Below are positions 46,787 to 56,395 of a stretch of DNA of 64,000 bases, piece after piece (the first letter of the stretch is position 1; each line of letters starts with the position of its first letter). The stretch is from assembly GCF_025685605.1 (NCBI RefSeq), contig NZ_JAGTUT010000001.1, forward strand, positions 2,418,001-2,482,000, in the 5' to 3' direction. The notes under the pieces were generated by a model, which did not search any database, was not told the DNA's origin, and saw only the letters and a list, made by a program, of their open reading frames with translations. This DNA is from Granulicella arctica. Lineage in GTDB: Bacteria > Acidobacteriota > Terriglobia > Terriglobales > Acidobacteriaceae. The position numbers and the translations under genes are program-made.

Positions 46787-47797
46787 ATTTGTCTGTCATC
46801 CAGTAATTGGAACGGGCCTGTACGATCAGGCCTGGCTGGTTCTTCACATCCACTCGGAGGGCGTGCAGACCGGGTCGGTCGCTGGTTGGGCGGAAGCTTA
46901 GGGTGTAGCGGTTCGTAACGTGATTTGTAAGCGTGCCTAGGCCTGCTTCGAAGCTCGCCTTGTCTCGAAATTCGAACGTCTCGCCACCAGACAGCGCGGC
47001 GACCTCCGTAGCTACGTTTCGCTGCAATGCATCGTAAGCCATGCTGAGCGGTGCGCCGAGATCGAAGTATGCCACGCAGCCTACACAAGCGCCGACGGTG
47101 ATTGGTTTGTTTCCGGGCTTGTGCTCCTTCAGCAGAAACTCACGCTTCAGCCTTTGCTTCCCCGGTGAAAAGGTCAGGCTATAGATCGCCGTGTTCGTCT
47201 CGCCGATCTCGCGGATAAGGTCTTCCCGCTTCGTCTTGCTGCCGACGTCCTGAGGCTCGCTGATGAGCAGGATCACCCTTCGCATCGTTGGCGGTTGCCG
47301 CTTGAGAAGACTGAGCGCGTAAGCGACACCGTCGAAGATGGCTGCGCCGTCCGCTTCGGGATCGACCTGGGGATCGGTCAGCTCCGGCGGGAACGCGTCG
47401 AGATCTGCGGAGAACGGCGCAATCAGGTGCGGTTCGCTGTCGAAGTCCACTACGGCAATTCGAGCAGGATTGCTGTCAGCCAATGCTCGCAGCATGGTGT
47501 CGAGATGTCGATACGCTGCAAACTCTTCCCTGGCTAAACCGCCGGTCTGCATGAGCACTACCAGCGCCATCGGCTGAGCCTGGGTATCTTCCAGAGTGAT
47601 TCGCTGAGGCACGCCATCATCCGTGACCGAAAATCGTCAGCAGTAAGTGAGTACGCGAGATCGCCACTTGCACCGTGAACGAGTGTCGGAACCAGAATAA
47701 GTGTGGAGTTCGACCGCAGCGTCGTAGTTGGGGTCTGCTGGCCGCACGCGACACTGGCAAACAGCAAGGACACCAGGCAGGTAGCCAATCGCACCAT
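46785..47797 (-). pseudogene. VWFA-related secreted protein gene, split by one frameshift
   Basis: Two consecutive minus-strand frames form one acidobacterial VWFA-related protein. The N-terminal part starts at 47797 with AGGAGG upstream, a signal peptide (MVRLATCLVSLLFASVACGQ) and LILVPTLVHGASGD. The C-terminal part reads VPQRITLEDTQAQPMALVVL and a VWA-like domain with LISEPQDVGSK, ending at 46785. Adding one base to the run AAAA at 47630-47633 restores the continuous family-like sequence TADDFSVTDDGVPQ, about 337 residues. It is either a recent frameshift mutation or a sequencing error in a short homopolymer; an intact gene is quite possible in the living strain. Confidence 0.8.
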
Positions 47798-47828
47798 AGA
47801 CCGAAACCTCCTGTGTCAAAGCCTATCG

Positions 47829-48215
47829 CTAGATTCGTCCGGCTGCTCGAAGTACAGCAATCTCGGTGTCCGTAAAGACTCGCGATCGGATCAAGAATCG
47901 CAGTCCGCGCGATCCTTCGACTGAAAACATGCCGCCACGTCCTGGCACCACATCAAGGGTTAACTGCGTGTGCTTCCAGTATTCGAACTGGCTTCGCGTC
48001 ATGTAGAACGGCACGTCGGCAATCGTTCCAAGCAGCACGTCCACATCGCCGATCATCAGGTCGCCTGCCGGGTAGCACATGGGTGAACTGCCATCGCAGC
48101 ATCCACCAGACTGGTGAAAGATCAATGGTCCATGTTCGCCTTTCAGGCTGGCAATCAACTCACGTGCGGAGTCGGTCACCAGCACCTGCTCGGGCGTCGT
48201 TTCGCTTACAGTCAT
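47829..48215 (-). CDS. DUF779 family protein
   Basis: A 128-residue protein of the DUF779 family, with the conserved cysteine stretch FHQSGGCCDGSSPMCYPAG and WKHTQLTLDVVPGRGGMFS. Members nearly always accompany aldehyde dehydrogenases of the ExaC/AldB type. Here its ATG directly abuts the dehydrogenase stop (TAGATG). The cysteines suggest metal or redox binding, but the biochemical role is not established. Confidence 0.9.
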   Translation of the reverse strand: MTVSETTPEQVLVTDSARELIASLKGEHGPLIFHQSGGCCDGSSPMCYPAGDLMIGDVDVLLGTIADVPFYMTRSQFEYWKHTQLTLDVVPGRGGMFSVEGSRGLRFLIRSRVFTDTEIAVLRAAGRI

Positions 48216-49745
48216 CTAGAAGAATCCGAGAGCATCAGGGCTGTAGCTGACGAGTTGGTTCTTCGTCTGCTGGTAGTGGTCGAGCATCATCTTATGATTC
48301 TCGCGCCCGATCCCGGAAGCCTTGTAGCCGCCGAACGCGGCGCCCGCGGGGTAGAGGTGATAGCAGTTCGTCCAAACGCGGCCTGCCTGGATACCGCGAC
48401 CGAACTTGTACGCCCGATGGATGTCACGCGTCCAGATGCCGGAGCCGAGCCCGTAGAGCGTGTCGTTCGCGATCTCCATCGCCTCGGCGTCGTCCTCAAA
48501 GGTCGTGACGGAGAGGACGGGTCCGAAGATCTCCTCCTGGAAGATGCGCATCTTGTTGTGGCCTTCAAAGACAGTTGGCTCAACATAGTAACCATCCGCG
48601 AGATCGCCTTCGTGCTTCGCGCGATGGCCGCCGGTCAGCAGCGTTGCGCCCTCTTGCTTGCCGATGTCGATATAAGAAAGAATCTTTTCCAACTGCTCAC
48701 TCGATGCCTGCGCACCGATCATGGTCGTCGGATCAAGTGGGTTGCCGCGCTTGATCTTGTTGACCCGTGCGATCGCCCTGTCGAGGAACTGGTCGTAGAT
48801 CGAGGCCTGAATCAGTGCTCGTGAGGGAGCCGTACAAACCTCGCCCTGGTTGAAAGCGAAGAGAGCAAAACCTTCCAAAGCCTTGTCGAAGAGGGCGTCG
48901 TCCGCGTTCATGATGTCGGCGAAGAAGATGTTTGGCGACTTGCCGCCAAGCTCGAGCGTGACTGGGATGATGTTCTGCGAAGCGTACTGCATGATCAGGC
49001 GACCGGTCGTCGTTTCACCGGTGAATGCGATCTTGTTGATCCGCGGATTGGACGCCAGCGGCTTGCCCGCTTCAAGGCCAAAGCCGTTGACGATGTTCAA
49101 GACACCCGGAGGCAGCAGGTCGCCGATCAATTCCATCAATACAAGGATCGAAACTGGCGTCTGCTCCGCAGGCTTCAGGACAACACAGTTGCCGGCGGCG
49201 AGTGCGGGAGCAAGCTTCCAGGCAGCCATCAGGATCGGAAAGTTCCAGGGAATGATCTGGCCGATGACGCCGAGCGGCTCGTGATAGTGGTACGCGACGG
49301 TGTCATTGTCTATCTGCGAGATGCTGCCTTCCTGTGCGCGAACGGCGGCGGCAAAGTAGCGGAAGTGGTCGGCAGCGAGCGGAATATCGGCGGCCATTGT
49401 CTCGCGGATCGGCTTGCCGTTATCCCAGGTTTCAACTGTCGCGAGGAGCTCAAGATTCTGCTCGATGCGCGTCGCGATCTGCTCCAGAATCTTGGCGCGC
49501 GCTGCAACCGACGTTTTGCCCCAGGCGGCTTTTGCAGCGTGGGCGGCGTCGAGGGCGCGCTCGATATCCGCAGAGGTCGAACGAGGAACTTCGCAGAAAG
49601 GCTTGCCGGTTACGGGCGAGATGTTCTCGAAGTAATTACCTGATTCGGGCTTCTCCCACTTGCCGTTGATGTAGTTGCCGTAGCGCGTCTTGAACTCGAC
49701 CGGAAAGCCGTATTTGCCGGGATGGATCTGTGGAATCGTAGCCAT
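48216..49745 (-). CDS. NAD-dependent aldehyde dehydrogenase (ExaC/AldB type)
   Basis: A 509-residue tetrameric-type aldehyde dehydrogenase. The general base is in LELGGKSPN, the nucleophile Cys in [12 protein letters not shown], and the coenzyme region in [29 protein letters not shown] lies nine bases upstream of ATG 49745. Co-transcribed with DUF779. Family members oxidise acetaldehyde and related short aldehydes. It could also clear aldehydes made by the amine dehydrogenase elsewhere in the window, but it is not the hydroxyproline semialdehyde enzyme type as far as can be judged. Confidence 0.92.
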   Translation of the reverse strand: MATIPQIHPGKYGFPVEFKTRYGNYINGKWEKPESGNYFENISPVTGKPFCEVPRSTSADIERALDAAHAAKAAWGKTSVAARAKILEQIATRIEQNLELLATVETWDNGKPIRETMAADIPLAADHFRYFAAAVRAQEGSISQIDNDTVAYHYHEPLGVIGQIIPWNFPILMAAWKLAPALAAGNCVVLKPAEQTPVSILVLMELIGDLLPPGVLNIVNGFGLEAGKPLASNPRINKIAFTGETTTGRLIMQYASQNIIPVTLELGGKSPNIFFADIMNADDALFDKALEGFALFAFNQGEVCTAPSRALIQASIYDQFLDRAIARVNKIKRGNPLDPTTMIGAQASSEQLEKILSYIDIGKQEGATLLTGGHRAKHEGDLADGYYVEPTVFEGHNKMRIFQEEIFGPVLSVTTFEDDAEAMEIANDTLYGLGSGIWTRDIHRAYKFGRGIQAGRVWTNCYHLYPAGAAFGGYKASGIGRENHKMMLDHYQQTKNQLVSYSPDALGFF

Positions 49746-50021
49746 GCGCGTTGCTCCTTACACAGAGATAGGACGGACCGAAAGGCAATCCGTCAGCGCT
49801 CGAAAGTGTAATCCTGCGCGACCAGCTTTGTCGCCTTTTCTGTCCGCACACCCTGGCATCGGAGACTGTTCTCCACTTTGTAACGAAGTAGCTCCACTGT
49901 GCACGATTCTTTAACAAGGCATCTCCAAATGCCTGTGATATGTTCCATTTCGACCGAAGCAGACCGGGCCAGAAGATCTGAATCTTCGGCAATCAGGAAC
50001 GAATAAAAGGAGCAATTGAAC

Positions 50022-50945
50022 ATGGCAAATTTATCCGAGAACAAGGTTACTGGAGCGGGTATTACCGCACAGGAGCACGCACACGCACAGGCAGTCGAGG
50101 AGTATTGGACAGAGGAACGGCGCGCCAACGCAACGCCGGTTCCAATGCCGAAAGAACCCGGCTCCGCACACAAGGCTCACGAAGTCCCTCAGCATGGCGA
50201 AGCAGGCCATACCGAACCGGGACATCCTGACGGGGAGAAGCACGCGCACACCGCGCAACCGCACATCGTCCCTGGTGGAAACCCTGTCGTCAACCCGCTG
50301 CTCCATCCCTACCGGACGTGCGGCAAGGTCTTCTTCACGCAAGGCGGCAGCAACTTCGCTGGCTCTGCTGCGATGATCTCGCCAAACATCCTGCTGACGG
50401 CTGGTCATTGTGTCTACAACGGTGGCTGGTCCACCAACTTCATCTTCTATCCTTCGTACGGCAAACGGGCTGCTAACGATCCGGCTTACAAGTTCACCTA
50501 CAACTATCTGGCGTCCTGGACGGCGTGGTCGCAGCATGGCAATCGCGCTTACGACTATGGAATGGTCTGGATGCCGAGCACGCCGGGCAACCTGATCAGC
50601 TGGCTTGGGCTTTACTGGAACGCCCCGACTGCGAACCGAACCTGGCGCGCCGTCGGTTATCCTGCGACTCCCAATCCGCCGTTCAATGGGAACACAATGG
50701 ACGAGGCTGTCGGTCACTTTGCGTCTTCGGGCGTTGCTGGAACGCAGGGTCTGACGAACGACAACATGGAGCATGGTTCGAGCGGTGGTCCGTGGATTAC
50801 GGACTTCAACGGTGCTGCGGTCTATGCAAACGGTCTCCAAAGCACGCATGTGCATGATGGAGACTTCACGGAGTACGGTCCGACGTTTACGGCAGAGACG
50901 AAGGGTCTCTTCGACTGGATTAACAATCCAGCTAACCGTAAGTAG
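50022..50945 (+). CDS. Trypsin/V8-like serine protease with His-rich N-terminus
   Basis: A 307-residue chymotrypsin-fold protease. The triad is His129 (LLTAGHCVY), Asp178 (NRAYDYGMVWM) and Ser254 (HGSSGGPWI). ATG 50022 follows AAAGGAG nine bases upstream. No Sec or Tat signal is visible. Instead the first 90 residues are polar and rich in His, Glu and Pro (AQEHAHAQAVEEYWTEERR, HGEAGHTEPGHPDGEKHAH), like a propeptide or metal-binding segment. Family members are normally secreted, so an unusual export route or a non-classical location should be considered. A terminator-like hairpin follows. Confidence 0.85.
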   Translation: MANLSENKVTGAGITAQEHAHAQAVEEYWTEERRANATPVPMPKEPGSAHKAHEVPQHGEAGHTEPGHPDGEKHAHTAQPHIVPGGNPVVNPLLHPYRTCGKVFFTQGGSNFAGSAAMISPNILLTAGHCVYNGGWSTNFIFYPSYGKRAANDPAYKFTYNYLASWTAWSQHGNRAYDYGMVWMPSTPGNLISWLGLYWNAPTANRTWRAVGYPATPNPPFNGNTMDEAVGHFASSGVAGTQGLTNDNMEHGSSGGPWITDFNGAAVYANGLQSTHVHDGDFTEYGPTFTAETKGLFDWINNPANRK

Positions 50946-50947
50946 CT

Positions 50948-51271
50948 TCAGCAGTTGATCGTAGGATCGAGCGCAGCCTCTACTTCGGCTGCGCTCTTTC
51001 CTGTGATCCGAAGCGACTTCGACCGGCTGGTGGCGCCGGTCAGGAGGGCGACGCGGGACCTGGGCAAGCCGAGCAGTTCGGCCACAAAAACGATGAGTGC
51101 GTCGTTGGCGCGGCCATCGACAGGCGGCGTGGTCAGGGCGATCTTCAGGGCTTCGTCGTGGATGCCGGTGACTGCGTTTCTGCGTGCTCCGGGATGTGCG
51201 CGGACGCTTAGGATGCAGCCGTCTGGTGTGTCGCGGACAAAGGCTGGAACGTCGCGGGCGAAGCTGCTCAT
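50948..51271 (-). CDS. yggU: DUF167/YggU family protein
   Basis: A 107-residue conserved protein. Core motifs are LSVRAHPGARRNAVTG, KIALTTPPVDGRANDALI and SRVALLTGATSRSKSLRI. Function is unknown; it is commonly linked to yggS and cell-division genes. Its ATG overlaps the yggS stop by four bases. The protease gene converges on it with two bases between stops. Confidence 0.92.
   Translation of the reverse strand: MSSFARDVPAFVRDTPDGCILSVRAHPGARRNAVTGIHDEALKIALTTPPVDGRANDALIVFVAELLGLPRSRVALLTGATSRSKSLRITGKSAAEVEAALDPTINC
50969..50996 (+). terminator. Terminator-like hairpin after the serine protease gene
   Basis: A 10-base-pair stem GAGCGCAGCC/GGCTGCGCTC with an 8-base loop followed by TTTC, 24 bases past the protease stop. 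It lies inside the last codons of yggU on the opposite strand, so the same DNA encodes protein and hairpin. Confidence 0.6.
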
Positions 51272-51963
51272 TCTATGGGGCGCGGGCGCTTACCGAAGAT
51301 GGCGGTGCCGACGCGGACGCAGGTGCTGCCCTCTTCGATGGCTACGGCGAAGTCGTTCGACATGCCCATGGAAAGCTGGGTGAGCGTCGGGCAGAGCTGC
51401 TGCTGTTCGTCGCGCAGCCGGCGAAGTTGCTGGAAATAGGGTCGTGCTGTTTCGGCCTCTTCCGACCACGGTGGAACGGTCATGAGGCCGCTTGGGATCA
51501 ATGAATCGAGTGGCTGAAGGGCGGCGATCAGGGCGGTCAGATCATCAGGCGCTACGCCGTGCTTGGACTCTTCGTGGCTCAGCTTGACCTCGATGAGGAT
51601 GGGCAGCTTCTTGTTCAGAGCCTGTGCGGCGGTGTTGAGGCGCTGGGCGATTTTGAGCGAGTCGACGGTGTCGACGGCGTAGAAGAGTTCGGCGGCGCGT
51701 GTGGTCTTGTTCGATTGCAACGGACCGATGAGGTGCATCTCAAAGTCGCTAAGAGTGCCGAGTGATGCGGCTTTCTCCTGAAACTCCTGGACTCGGTTTT
51801 CGCCGAAGAGGCGCTGACCGGCGGCGTAGGCTTCGAGCAGGGCTTCGACGGGATGCACTTTGCTGACGGCCATCAGGGCGACTTCCCTCTCAGGGCGATT
51901 GGCGTGGCGGCAGGCTTCGGCGATCTGTTCGCGAATCAGGGTAAGGTTTGCTTCGATAGACAT
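51268..51963 (-). CDS. yggS: YggS/PROSC family pyridoxal phosphate homeostasis protein
   Basis: A 231-residue alanine racemase-fold protein. The PLP lysine is in LMAVSKVHP, with family motifs GENRVQEFQEKA, HLIGPLQSNK and SMGMSNDFAVAIEEGSTCVRVG-type phosphate-binding residues. It controls intracellular PLP pools and has no racemase activity in characterised members. Translationally coupled to yggU. Confidence 0.95.
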   Translation of the reverse strand: MSIEANLTLIREQIAEACRHANRPEREVALMAVSKVHPVEALLEAYAAGQRLFGENRVQEFQEKAASLGTLSDFEMHLIGPLQSNKTTRAAELFYAVDTVDSLKIAQRLNTAAQALNKKLPILIEVKLSHEESKHGVAPDDLTALIAALQPLDSLIPSGLMTVPPWSEEAETARPYFQQLRRLRDEQQQLCPTLTQLSMGMSNDFAVAIEEGSTCVRVGTAIFGKRPRPIE

Positions 51964-52142
51964 CTAGTGGCATCTTATCGTTAGAAGGTATTCTGGAACC
52001 CTGATGCAAAGCCTGCGTTGTTGTCCGACCAAATCCGCACGATGTCGACGTTGAGCTGACCGGCCCAAGGCTTGCAGACGCTCCGGCGAACGAGAAGTCC
52101 AAACGCATGACCAACAAATTCTGACAAAAGGAACCGACAGCT

Positions 52143-52775
52143 ATGTCTTTACAGATTGGCGATATCGCGCCTGACTTTACGGTGCAGACTACTGAAGGCG
52201 AGATTCACTTCTACGACTACATCGACGGCCACTGGGCTGTTCTTTTCTCGCACCCTAAGAACTTTACCCCGGTTTGCACGACGGAGCTTGGCTACACGGC
52301 GTTTCTGAAGCCGCAGTTTGATGCTCGTGGCGTGAAGGTGCTTGGCCTGAGCGTCGACAAGCTTGAGAGCCACGGCGACTGGGCAAAGGACATTGAGGAG
52401 ACGCAGGGAACGGCGCTCAACTTCCCGCTGATCGCGGATACGGACCGCAAGATCGCGCTGCTCTACGACATGATCCATCCGAACGCCTCGGACTCGATGA
52501 CGGTGCGAACGGTTTTTGTCATCGGACCAGATAAGAGGGTGAAGCTGTCGATGAACTATCCAGCGGCGACCGGGCGGAACTTCGACGAGGTGATCCGCGT
52601 GATCGACTCGTTGCAGCTTTCCGCCAAGCACCAAGTGGCGACTCCGGTGAACTGGAAGGTCGGCGAGGACGTGATCATCAGCGGCGCTGTTTCGGACGAG
52701 GCGGCCAAGGAGAAGTATCCTGCGGGCTTCAAGACGATCAAGCCTTATCTGCGGACCGTTGCTCAGCCTAAGTAA
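52143..52775 (+). CDS. 1-Cys peroxiredoxin (Prx6 family)
   Basis: A 210-residue thiol peroxidase that reduces hydrogen peroxide and organic hydroperoxides. The peroxidatic Cys45 is in FTPVCTTELG with upstream Pro/Thr of the active site. The long C-terminal arm (KYPAGFKTIKPYLR) is typical of the Prx6 subfamily. AAAGGAA precedes the ATG. It is a single gene ending in the strong terminator at 52906-52937. Confidence 0.95.
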   Translation: MSLQIGDIAPDFTVQTTEGEIHFYDYIDGHWAVLFSHPKNFTPVCTTELGYTAFLKPQFDARGVKVLGLSVDKLESHGDWAKDIEETQGTALNFPLIADTDRKIALLYDMIHPNASDSMTVRTVFVIGPDKRVKLSMNYPAATGRNFDEVIRVIDSLQLSAKHQVATPVNWKVGEDVIISGAVSDEAAKEKYPAGFKTIKPYLRTVAQPK

Positions 52776-52841
52776 ACCTTTTCGTTTGGCCTTGGACTTT
52801 AAGTGTCTTGTTTACAGCAGCTTAGGTCTCGGTGTACAGCT

Positions 52842-52875
52842 AAAGTATTCAAACGACTGAGCTTACGAGCAAAGT
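52842..52875 (+). repeat. Dispersed 34-base intergenic element, copy B
   Basis: It opens AAAGTATTCAAACGA, passes CTTACG and ends CAAAGT. It matches copy A (24316-24349) at 26 of 34 positions over equal length. Nearby CTTAGGTC at 52821 echoes the same unit. It lies between the peroxiredoxin stop and its terminator. Function unknown. Confidence 0.5.
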
Positions 52876-52905
52876 GCTCATTCTAAAGGACATTGCTACT
52901 GCAAG

Positions 52906-52937
52906 AAGAGAGCCCCGGCCGTGGCCGGGGCTCTCTT
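52906..52937. terminator. Strong hairpin terminator after the peroxiredoxin gene
   Basis: A 15-base perfect inverted repeat (AAGAGAGCCCCGGCC and its complement) separated by GT, followed by ATCCCTCTTTCC. It is 130 bases past the stop. Confidence 0.75.
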
Positions 52938-53196
52938 ATCCCTCTTTCCAGTATACGAGATTGGGTGGAACTAACAGGCCAACTTTGTATGCTTATTTTT
53001 ACCGGTTATGTTGCTGATAACAGTGGAGTTGTGGTTTCACGGTGCTAAGGTCGGATTGACAACACTTTTGGAAGAACGGATCTGCTGAAAGTGTGTGGCT
53101 CCCCCTTCGGGGAATGGAAAGAACAGCATGACAAAGGGACGGGGCCGCATAGATCGTCGAGGGTTGGCAAAGTAGTCGGCACGATAGAGTAGGTGC

Positions 53197-54699
53197 ATGA
53201 CGTTTGGTTCGCTTGCCCCTGCTCTTCTGTTCCTTGCCTTGACTGCTTCGGCCCAGGAACATCCTGCCCCGAAGCCTGATGCTGCTAAACCTGCAGCCGA
53301 GAAGGAAAAGCTGCCGCCGCTTCCTGCGGATGCGCATGTTGAACAGACCATGCAGATGAACGGCAAGACGCTTCGCTATATGGCGACGGTCGGGACGATT
53401 ACGCTGCACGACGATCAGGGTAAGGCGACGGGTGATGTCGTTTATACGGCGTATACGGTTGAGCCGGAAAAAGGTGCTCCAGCGCGGCCGGTTACGTTTG
53501 CGTTCAATGGCGGGCCGGGCGCTTCGTCGGTGTATCTGAATCTTGGTGCGATTGGGCCGAAGCATATCCGGTTTGCGAATGAGGGTGATAGCCCTTCCGA
53601 TCCGGCCGCCTTGACGGACAATCCGGGAACGTGGCTGGACTTTACGGACCTTGTGTTCATCGATCCGATCGGCACGGGCTTCAGCAGGACTCTGGTAGAT
53701 GAGGCGGAGACAAAGAAGCTGTTCTATGCGCCGACGCCGGATATTCAGTACCTCTCGCTGGTGGTTTACGACTGGCTGATCAAGAATGATCGGCTGCTCT
53801 CGAAGAAGTATCTTGTGGGCGAGAGCTATGGCGGCTATCGCGGGCCGCGGATGACGCATTACCTGCAGTCCGAGCTTGGTGTGGCGATGAACGGCGTGGT
53901 GTTAGTGAGTCCGTATCTGAACCCGGGGCTGGATGATTATGGCGACTTATCGCCGATTCCGTGGATGGTGACGCTGCCGCCGATAGTGGCGTCGAACCTG
54001 GAGCGGCAGCATAAGCTGACGCCCGAGGCGATGGCGGACGTGATCGCTTATACACGCGGTGAGTATGCGACGACGCTGCTGAAAGGCCGGTCGGATCCGA
54101 CGGCGACGGACCGGATGATTGCGCATGTCGCGGAGCTGACGGGGCTCGATCCGACGTATGTTCGCTATGCTGGCGGCCGTTTGGATGTGGGTTCTTATCT
54201 GCGTGAGGTGCATCGGCGGGAGGGCAAGATCGGCTCAGTGTACGACTCGAATGTGACCGGCTACGATCCGTTCCCATATGCTCCGGACCAGCAGACGAAT
54301 GACCCGATTCTCGAGAGCATTATCGCTCCGACGACGACGGCGATGGTGGACTTTACGACGCGGGTGGTGGGCTGGAAGACGACGAACCGGTACTACGCGC
54401 TGAGCGGGACGGTGAACCAGATGTGGGATCGGCAGACGGATCTTCGCAAGGGTGCGGTGGCGGATCTTCGCGAGGCTGTGGCGGCTGATCCCAAGATGCA
54501 AGTGCTGATTGTGCATGGCTGGAACGATCTTTCGTGCCCGTTTATGGGTTCGATTCTGAGCGTGGACCAGATGCCGGTGATGGGCGACGCGGGGCGTGTT
54601 TCAGTGCATGAGTACAACGGCGGGCACATGTTCTATACGCGGCCGGACAGCCAGTCGCTGCTGCGTAAGGATGTGCAGGAGATGTACGCGAAGCACTAA
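53197..54699 (+). CDS. Secreted S10-family serine carboxypeptidase-like protein
   Basis: A 500-residue alpha/beta hydrolase of peptidase family S10. After a signal peptide (about residues 1-19) the oxyanion motif FNGGPGASS appears, then the triad Ser210 (GESYGGY), Asp444 (HGWNDLSCP) and His477 (NGGHMFY). It would remove C-terminal residues from peptides in the periplasm or outside. Bacterial S10 members of this length are common in Acidobacteria. No obvious operon partner. Confidence 0.92.
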   Translation: MTFGSLAPALLFLALTASAQEHPAPKPDAAKPAAEKEKLPPLPADAHVEQTMQMNGKTLRYMATVGTITLHDDQGKATGDVVYTAYTVEPEKGAPARPVTFAFNGGPGASSVYLNLGAIGPKHIRFANEGDSPSDPAALTDNPGTWLDFTDLVFIDPIGTGFSRTLVDEAETKKLFYAPTPDIQYLSLVVYDWLIKNDRLLSKKYLVGESYGGYRGPRMTHYLQSELGVAMNGVVLVSPYLNPGLDDYGDLSPIPWMVTLPPIVASNLERQHKLTPEAMADVIAYTRGEYATTLLKGRSDPTATDRMIAHVAELTGLDPTYVRYAGGRLDVGSYLREVHRREGKIGSVYDSNVTGYDPFPYAPDQQTNDPILESIIAPTTTAMVDFTTRVVGWKTTNRYYALSGTVNQMWDRQTDLRKGAVADLREAVAADPKMQVLIVHGWNDLSCPFMGSILSVDQMPVMGDAGRVSVHEYNGGHMFYTRPDSQSLLRKDVQEMYAKH

Positions 54700-54842
54700 G
54701 CGGGCGGATGCGAAATGAGTCTGCGGGCTGAAGGCCTCGGTGCCGAGAAGCTGACCTGCAGTCGTCCAAGGAACCACGCGACAAGCGATACCGTATAAGA
54801 CTCGGTGCGCTGAAGCGATCCTGGAGGTTAGAAGGTGTGTCT

Positions 54843-56369
54843 ATGAGCAGAGCTGTGAGCCGTCGTGACGTGACGCGGTGGATGCTTTCAGCATCGATTG
54901 GTGGCCTTGCGGCTGCGAAGCTGAGGGCCGATGTGACGGTTTTTCCTGGTGCGGCCAGCAAAGTAGATTTTGAGCCGGTACGTCGTCGCATTCTGCAGAC
55001 GGTTGCGGGAGGCGACGCGACCGGAGTGGCTGTTGCAGTGGTGCAGGACGGGCGCATCGTTTGGGAGGAGGGTTTTGGCTGGGCCGATCAGAAGGCGGGC
55101 GTGAAGGCTACACAGCATACCCCGTTTACTCTGGCGTCCATCACAAAGCCGTTTACCGCGACCACGCTCATGACCCTGGTTGCTGAAGGTCGACTCTCTC
55201 TGGACGAGCCTGCCAATCGCTACCTTAGAGGATGCAAGCTCGTGGGCACCTCCCGTACTGAGCAAGCGGTGAAGGTCCGGCAACTGGGTGCACACGTCAG
55301 CGGTCTGCCGGGTATGTATGAATCCTACGAGGTGAATGAGGCGGGACTGGTTTTAAGCCCGGAGGCCCTTCTGCGAGCGTATGGAAGGCTGGCGTACCCT
55401 CCAGCGGCCGGCTATGAATACAGCAACATCGGGTTTGCTGCGCTGCATGCGGTCGCCTCAGGCCTCACAGAGACTGAGTTTGGGTTGCTGATGCATCGAC
55501 GAGTGCTTGCGCCTCTTGGGCTGAACGATAGCTTTTTTGGCAGTGATACCGTTCGAGTGCAAAGTGGGGCAATGCGTTACGACTCGCATGGCCGCCTCAT
55601 CCCGTACTACACCACCTCTACGCCTGCTTCAGGCGAACTGTACGCGAGCGCTCACGACCTTGCTCTTTTTGCGCTCCTCAACATGCACCGTGGAGCTAAG
55701 GGCCAGTCGGCAGTGCTTAGCGCGCAGAGTATTGAGGAGCTGCAAAAGCCTGTCTTTACTGGCCCTTCCGGGGTTGCGACTACCTTTGGATGGTTCAGGA
55801 GCGAGACCGCGTCCGGGGTTCCCTTCTTCTTCAAGACCGGTGGGGACCCGGGAGTGGCCAACAGAATGTGCTTTGTGCCATCGAAGGGCCTGGCCTGCGT
55901 CGTCGTCACCAATCGATCGAATACTGCGGAGCTGGCCTATAGCGTGTGCGATGAAGTGCTCGCGAAGTACCTGCCGGACTGGCGTCGTCCAGAGGAAGAC
56001 TGCGGCTTGCCAGCCAAATCGTTCGTCGCGACCCCGGAGTGGAAAGGACGATGGCGGGGGCTGCTTGAGGGTGGCGGCGCGAAGATGCCGATTGAGCTCG
56101 ACATCGAGTCCGATGACGCCGCGAGCCTGGCGATTGGGGGAGATCGAGCGGAAGCGATAACCAGGTTGCGGTCAGAGGGTGAGGCGTTTACAGGCCTTTC
56201 CACTGGGAAGATCGATGCACCTGATGCCGTAAGAACGGGGGCCAGGACGCTTCAGATCAAACTGGTTCTGCGCGAAGATCGGGTCGCCGGCAGAGTGCTT
56301 GCCGTCGCCGGTGACCCGAATGTGAAGAATGTGAGCCTGCCGTTTGTGATCACATTGTCGCGACGTTGA
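54843..56369 (+). CDS. Class C beta-lactamase-fold serine hydrolase, exported
   Basis: A 508-residue protein with an AmpC/DD-peptidase-like domain: Ser99-x-x-Lys102 (LASITKPF), Tyr193-Ser-Asn (YEYSNIG) and KTGGDPG as the third motif. The N-terminus SRRDVTRWMLSASIGG looks like a twin-arginine signal. About 120 C-terminal residues from TPEWKGRWRG form a separate beta domain. ATG 54843 or GTG 54837 may start it (GGAGG lies 9-15 bases upstream). Likely an esterase or D-aminopeptidase rather than a resistance enzyme; substrate unknown. Confidence 0.88.
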   Translation: MSRAVSRRDVTRWMLSASIGGLAAAKLRADVTVFPGAASKVDFEPVRRRILQTVAGGDATGVAVAVVQDGRIVWEEGFGWADQKAGVKATQHTPFTLASITKPFTATTLMTLVAEGRLSLDEPANRYLRGCKLVGTSRTEQAVKVRQLGAHVSGLPGMYESYEVNEAGLVLSPEALLRAYGRLAYPPAAGYEYSNIGFAALHAVASGLTETEFGLLMHRRVLAPLGLNDSFFGSDTVRVQSGAMRYDSHGRLIPYYTTSTPASGELYASAHDLALFALLNMHRGAKGQSAVLSAQSIEELQKPVFTGPSGVATTFGWFRSETASGVPFFFKTGGDPGVANRMCFVPSKGLACVVVTNRSNTAELAYSVCDEVLAKYLPDWRRPEEDCGLPAKSFVATPEWKGRWRGLLEGGGAKMPIELDIESDDAASLAIGGDRAEAITRLRSEGEAFTGLSTGKIDAPDAVRTGARTLQIKLVLREDRVAGRVLAVAGDPNVKNVSLPFVITLSRR

Positions 56370-56395
56370 ACTGAGTCTTGGCGTCATCTGCGTGT

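Noticed and set aside
48216-49745. Aldehyde dehydrogenase as the missing hydroxyproline semialdehyde dehydrogenase
   Set aside because: It is coupled to DUF779, the usual partner of acetaldehyde-type enzymes, and is far from the hydroxyproline operon.
54843-56369. Beta-lactam resistance gene
   Set aside because: The fold and motifs are class C-like, but the extra C-terminal domain and family breadth favour an esterase or peptidase.
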